This document shows, in pieces, positions 26,429-29,000 of a stretch of DNA of 29,000 nt. The notes beneath the pieces are model-generated. The model searched no databases and was not told the DNA's origin. It was given only the letters and a program-made list of their open reading frames with translations. This stretch comes from a virus. The DNA is taken from IMG/VR virus record IMGVR_UViG_3300042905_001408, positions 1 to 29,000 of that record; one strand, written 5' to 3'. A program made the position numbers and the translations under genes. Within the stretch, counting starts at the first letter, position 1; every line of letters begins with the position of its first letter.

Positions 26429-26601
26429 GTGGCAAAGGTAGTAGTCCAAGACCTTTTAGTGTGTCTCAAGAAGAATACGCAAATCGCTGGGACGCTATCT
26501 TTGGACGAGATTTAACTGATGATCTTAAAGTTAAGGAAGATGAACAAGCATTGGACGAAGCTTTTGATCAAATAGAAACAGAGCAAGAAATTCGTAAATG
26601 A
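26425..26601 (+). CDS. small conserved phage protein, 58 aa
   Basis: A 58-aa protein starting SGKGSSPRPFSVSQEEYANR and continuing WDAIFGRD, a pattern I have seen in many phages (S.GS.PRPFSV....F...WD.IFG). The rest is acidic. Coupled to the previous gene by ATGA. The stop is seven bases before tRNA-Val. Function unknown. Confidence 0.78.
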   Translation: MSGKGSSPRPFSVSQEEYANRWDAIFGRDLTDDLKVKEDEQALDEAFDQIETEQEIRK

Positions 26602-26607
26602 AATATT

Positions 26608-26683
26608 GGATCGTTAGCTCAGTTGGTAGAGCGGCGCCCTTACAAGGCGTAGGTCGGCGGTTCGAACCCGTCACGATCCACCA
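26608..26683 (+). tRNA. tRNA-Val (TAC)
   Basis: Perfect acceptor GGATCGT/ACGATCC, anticodon arm CGCC-CTTACAA-GGCG (TAC), T arm GGCGGTTCGAACCCGTC, encoded ACCA. Confidence 0.95.
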
Positions 26684-26698
26684 ATAATAAATAATGTT

Positions 26699-26848
26699 AT
26701 GAAATTGTTTGAGGCAACAATAAGAGTTAATGGTAAAGAGTTTAAAGATAGAGTCGGCGCAAACAACGCTGAAGAAGCTAAACTCTTACTGCAACAACGA
26801 CATGGTCCAAGAGCCGTTCCTTATTTGCCAAAAATGATTCCAAGTTAA
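26699..26848 (+). CDS. small protein, 49 aa
   Basis: ATG 26699, between tRNA-Val and tRNA-Gly. The peptide MKLFEATIRVNGKEFKDRVG, then NNAEEAKLLLQQRHG, looks like a compact beta-beta-alpha fold; similar short proteins occur in phages. The stop is one base before tRNA-Gly. No clear ribosome binding site. Function unknown. Confidence 0.62.
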   Translation: MKLFEATIRVNGKEFKDRVGANNAEEAKLLLQQRHGPRAVPYLPKMIPS

Positions 26849-26849
26849 T

Positions 26850-26923
26850 GCGGGTATGATGTAAAGGTAACCTGAATCCTTGCCAAGGATTATTTGCGAG
26901 TTCGATTCTCGCTACCCGCTCCA
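26850..26923 (+). tRNA. tRNA-Gly (GCC)
   Basis: Perfect acceptor GCGGGTA/TACCCGC, anticodon arm AATCC-TTGCCAA-GGATT (GCC), T arm GCGAGTTCGATTCTCGC, encoded TCCA. Last tRNA of the array. Confidence 0.94.
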
Positions 26924-26925
26924 AA

Positions 26926-27507
26926 TTATTTTATCCCAATTACCATAAATCTTTTATACTCAAAGTGTGAGTAAACAATGGGTAACTCATCCTTAAACAA
27001 GATTTGTTCTAATGGGTATTTGTCTATAATAGAATCAATAGTGGGTGTATAGTCTTTTATATACCATGGATGATCTGTGATATCAATGTCGGTAGCTTGT
27101 AAACACACAATGCTACCTTTTTTTATGTTTGGAAACCAATCTCTGTTTTCAAGGTGTTCAATTGAACAGTTGATGTAAATCAAATCACCCTCATGATTGG
27201 TATAATCAATATGATTGATATCAACTAAATGATTTTGTATTTTAGGTTCTTCATAGTTCCAAGCATCAGTAATTTGATTCGCAATAGTTATAGATGAAGT
27301 ATCAATGTCGTAAGAATGAATTTCTTGATACTGATGACCTTTACGGACACTAAGCATAAAGCCCAAAATATTAGTCCAGCCGGCTAGAATATGCACATTG
27401 TACTTTACATCATTTTGTATAATATTTTCTAATTCATTGCATAGCCAAAGTTTGCTTTTAATCAAACCATGCTTGAACGATTCAAAAGTTTCAAACTCTT
27501 TTCCCAT
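26926..27507 (-). CDS. methyltransferase-like protein
   Basis: Reverse-strand gene of 193 aa that ends three bases from tRNA-Gly. The pattern HILAGWTNILGFMLSV (glycine-containing loop), then HSYDID (acidic residue after the second strand), NHLVDINHIDY, and GDLIYINCSIEHLENRDWF fits a class I S-adenosylmethionine-dependent fold. The first loop is more degenerate than GxGxG, so catalysis is not certain. I recall similar genes in T4-like phages of marine and freshwater bacteria. The target is unknown. Confidence 0.68.
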   Translation of the reverse strand: MGKEFETFESFKHGLIKSKLWLCNELENIIQNDVKYNVHILAGWTNILGFMLSVRKGHQYQEIHSYDIDTSSITIANQITDAWNYEEPKIQNHLVDINHIDYTNHEGDLIYINCSIEHLENRDWFPNIKKGSIVCLQATDIDITDHPWYIKDYTPTIDSIIDKYPLEQILFKDELPIVYSHFEYKRFMVIGIK

Positions 27508-27553
27508 AATCTTACTTAGTCATAATTTTGTAACAATTTTTTTATATACTCTG

Positions 27554-27561
27554 TATAAATA
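27554..27561 (+). promoter_or_regulatory. T4-like late promoter box
   Basis: TATAAATA, 16 bases before ATG 27577, with TAGAGGA as ribosome binding site between. Confidence 0.55.
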
Positions 27562-27576
27562 ATCGTAGAGGATATC

Positions 27577-28017
27577 ATGCTTCAATTCATCAAAGACCTA
27601 ACTGACAAACTACTAGAATTCATTAAAGATGATCCCGTTAGACCCGAAATTTCAAAAGATTTTCGTGTCAGTGACGGACGAATGGTTGCGGCATTAGTTG
27701 ATGAAGAACGGAACCCCGAAGCTATGGTATGCGTTAGCTTTCATGACTTTGTTCCTGAAACTGTAGAAGGATTGAACAAGACTACTCAAGTGCCCACAAC
27801 TGCGGTATTCTATACAATTTGGAGTTATAAGTCAGGCGCCGGTGCTGAATTGTTGGCTGCGGCTGTACATGGCATCAAAGAACAATACCCCAGTGTAACA
27901 AGGTTTGTTACTTTAAGCCCAAAAACAAACATGGCTAGACGATTTCATTTAAAGAATGGTGCTATTGTTTTTCGTGAGAACGATGACACAGTAAATTATG
28001 AGTACATTACCAGATAA
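27577..28017 (+). CDS. GNAT-like acetyltransferase fold protein
   Basis: A 146-aa protein. The second half matches the GNAT layout: FYTIWSYKSGAGAELLAAAV (strand and helix around the acetyl-CoA loop) and FVTLSPKTNMARRFHLKNGA (strand, Asn, and the ..F..KNGA helix end). The first 35 residues are a charged helix. The R-x-x-G-x-G loop is altered to KSGAGAE. The substrate is unknown. A late-promoter box and good ribosome binding site precede it. It overlaps the next gene by 20 bases. Confidence 0.72.
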   Translation: MLQFIKDLTDKLLEFIKDDPVRPEISKDFRVSDGRMVAALVDEERNPEAMVCVSFHDFVPETVEGLNKTTQVPTTAVFYTIWSYKSGAGAELLAAAVHGIKEQYPSVTRFVTLSPKTNMARRFHLKNGAIVFRENDDTVNYEYITR

Positions 28018-28447
28018 TGGTAAGATACAATTTATTTACAACACGGATACTTTTGATGGTGTCCGTGAAACTGTAATTACTAATCTTACAATCAAGGCTA
28101 GGAAATTTTTAGAACTTCCACCTAGCTTGGAAGTTGAATTTAAAAAATTACCTATGCATATGCATGCTGAAACATTATTGAATCCTAGATTCAATAACAG
28201 AATAAGACTGCAGGATATGCTAAACAGCAAAGAAGTTATTGTTCCCTACTTGCATGAACTTATACACATAAATCAAGTTTACAAAAAAATACTGATTCCT
28301 AGAAATAACTCCTATGTGTCATGGAAAAATAGGTTGTATGTTATACAAGCAAACCAATCTGATCCTGACGAGTGGGCCAAACTTCCATGGGAAATAGACG
28401 TTGCCAATCGGCTGCCTACTTTAGTTCAAAATATCCTATCGGCTTGA
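27998..28447 (+). CDS. HExxH zinc-metallopeptidase-like protein
   Basis: A 149-aa protein with H86-ELIH90 in a hydrophobic helix (VPYLHELIHINQVY), the two-histidine zinc motif with catalytic Glu. A Glu in PWEID (E132), about 42 residues later, could be the third ligand, as in gluzincin-like enzymes. No signal peptide, so it would act in the cytoplasm or virion. ATG 27998 lies inside the previous gene (20-base overlap). Function unknown; SprT-like or phage-specific protease are options. Confidence 0.68.
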   Translation: MSTLPDNGKIQFIYNTDTFDGVRETVITNLTIKARKFLELPPSLEVEFKKLPMHMHAETLLNPRFNNRIRLQDMLNSKEVIVPYLHELIHINQVYKKILIPRNNSYVSWKNRLYVIQANQSDPDEWAKLPWEIDVANRLPTLVQNILSA

Positions 28448-28503
28448 CAATAATTATTTGTTAGTAAGCACTCACTTACCAATATTGTAAGGAATCTGTA
28501 AGG

Positions 28504-28532
28504 TTGACAATAAATCAAATTGGGTATACAAT
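28504..28532 (+). promoter_or_regulatory. sigma70-like promoter for GIY-YIG gene
   Basis: TTGACA (28504-28509), 17 bases, TACAAT (28527-28532). The expected start coincides with the ATG at 28540, so the message may be leaderless. A second TTGACAATAA at 28444 has no good -10 box. Confidence 0.6.
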
Positions 28533-28539
28533 ATGAATT

Positions 28540-28875
28540 ATGTTGAAAGTTACCCGTAAGCGCAGATCCGATCGTAATCAGGTCATCTACTTCATTGAGG
28601 ATGTAGTGACCCGTGAGGTCTATATCGGTCTGACCGCACTCTCATTCAAAGGCAATGTGTTTCGTACCCTTCGCCGTCGTATGCAAAAGCATATGCAACG
28701 GGCCCTTGCTGAAAACAAGGATTGGGGTCTGAGCCGTGCATTGCGTGAGCGTGGTGCCGAGCGTTTTGTGTTCGGTGTTGTAGAGGTTGTGCGTGGTAAG
28801 AAAGCCGCTCATGCACGTGAGACCGAACTTATTAACACTATGCAACCCGCCCTTAACACTTTTGGAATCAAGTAA
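28540..28875 (+). CDS. GIY-YIG nuclease domain protein, 111 aa
   Basis: A single GIY-YIG domain: VIYFIEDVVTREVYIGLT (residues 14-31) with the Tyr pair, a central basic helix (RTLRRRMQKHMQRAL), then AHARETELINTMQPALN with the catalytic Glu and final Asn. The composition is more GC-rich and Arg-rich than neighbours, suggesting recent transfer. No ribosome binding site; the promoter ends eight bases before the ATG. Likely a free-standing homing or DNA repair-like nuclease. Confidence 0.85.
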   Translation: MLKVTRKRRSDRNQVIYFIEDVVTREVYIGLTALSFKGNVFRTLRRRMQKHMQRALAENKDWGLSRALRERGAERFVFGVVEVVRGKKAAHARETELINTMQPALNTFGIK

Positions 28876-28892
28876 ATAGCCTTCTTAGCCTT

Positions 28893-28918
28893 ATAGGGAC
28901 TTCGGTCCCTATTTTTTT
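28893..28918 (+). terminator. Rho-independent terminator with TTCG loop
   Basis: ATAGGGAC (28893-28900), loop TTCG, GTCCCTAT (28905-28912), followed by a run of T. It closes the GIY-YIG unit. Confidence 0.9.
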
Positions 28919-28934
28919 GGCTACCCAACCTACC

Positions 28935-28942
28935 TATAAATA
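28935..28942 (+). promoter_or_regulatory. T4-like late promoter box
   Basis: TATAAATA, 16 bases before the ATG of the last gene. Confidence 0.55.
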
Positions 28943-28958
28943 ATGTAGGAGCAGTAGC

Positions 28959-29000
28959 ATGATTCGGGCAAAAACACTATTGCGGGTTTTTAAGTACCTT
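28959..29000 (+). CDS. start of an unknown gene, 3' partial
   Basis: ATG 28959 follows TAGGAG by seven bases and a late-promoter box. Only 14 codons (MIRAKTLLRVFKYL) are inside the window. The basic, amphipathic start could be a helix; nothing more can be said. Confidence 0.6.
   Translation, partial: MIRAKTLLRVFKYL

Overview
The window looks like part of a large T4-like myovirus (tailed phage) genome, probably of a Gram-negative, perhaps betaproteobacterial freshwater or marine host. The reasons are: short overlapping genes, a class Ia ribonucleotide reductase plus glutaredoxin, a PAAR spike protein and other virion proteins, T4-late-promoter-like TATAAATA boxes, several free-standing homing endonucleases, and 28 apparently intact tRNA genes with encoded CCA ends. 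Host assignment is inference, resting mainly on the sigma70-type promoters and on boxA-like sequences of the kind found in proteobacterial rRNA leaders.

Layout. (1) 1-1350: end of a LamG-repeat adhesin/tail protein. (2) 1389-6130: small unknown gene, nrdA, nrdB, a convergent GIY-YIG endonuclease gene, and glutaredoxin. (3) 6130-10086: small Sm/SH3-like protein, PAAR tip protein, two large virion proteins. (4) 10087-12030: SleB-type lysin, membrane protein (holin candidate), DUF2452-like protein and another unknown, behind a promoter whose -10 box sits inside a perfect palindrome. (5) 12031-15142: small genes, a frameshifted conserved zinc-type small protein, a GNAT enzyme, a dead HNH, then an AhpC - class II aldolase - AhpD operon for peroxide detoxification. 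(6) 15143-26923: an RNA-rich region with 28 intact tRNAs covering all 20 amino acids, at least two tRNA remnants, several candidate structured non-coding RNAs, and small genes between them (queC-like, speD-like, HNH endonucleases, metallophosphoesterase, a Ro60-like TROVE/vWA protein of DUF2828 type, a 2OG oxygenase). (7) 26926-29000: reverse-strand methyltransferase-like gene, GNAT-like gene, HExxH protein, a second GIY-YIG gene, and the start of another gene.

The most interesting part is 21.5-23.5 kb. A Ro60-like gene is preceded by about 500 bases without a gene that fold into consecutive elements. Each element has a 7-bp closing stem, two bases, then ACAGCAA. A fourth copy lies between tRNA-Ile and tRNA-His at 16.0 kb. 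Two further RNAs of 114-125 nt with long terminal stems directly abut tRNA 3' ends (19.85 and 24.53 kb). Cellular Ro60 binds Y RNAs, which are stem-closed and in bacteria tRNA-like and usually encoded beside it, so these are candidate partners of a phage Ro60/Y-RNA-like system. Several tRNA units carry near-consensus promoters followed by a boxA-like site, as in host rRNA operons.
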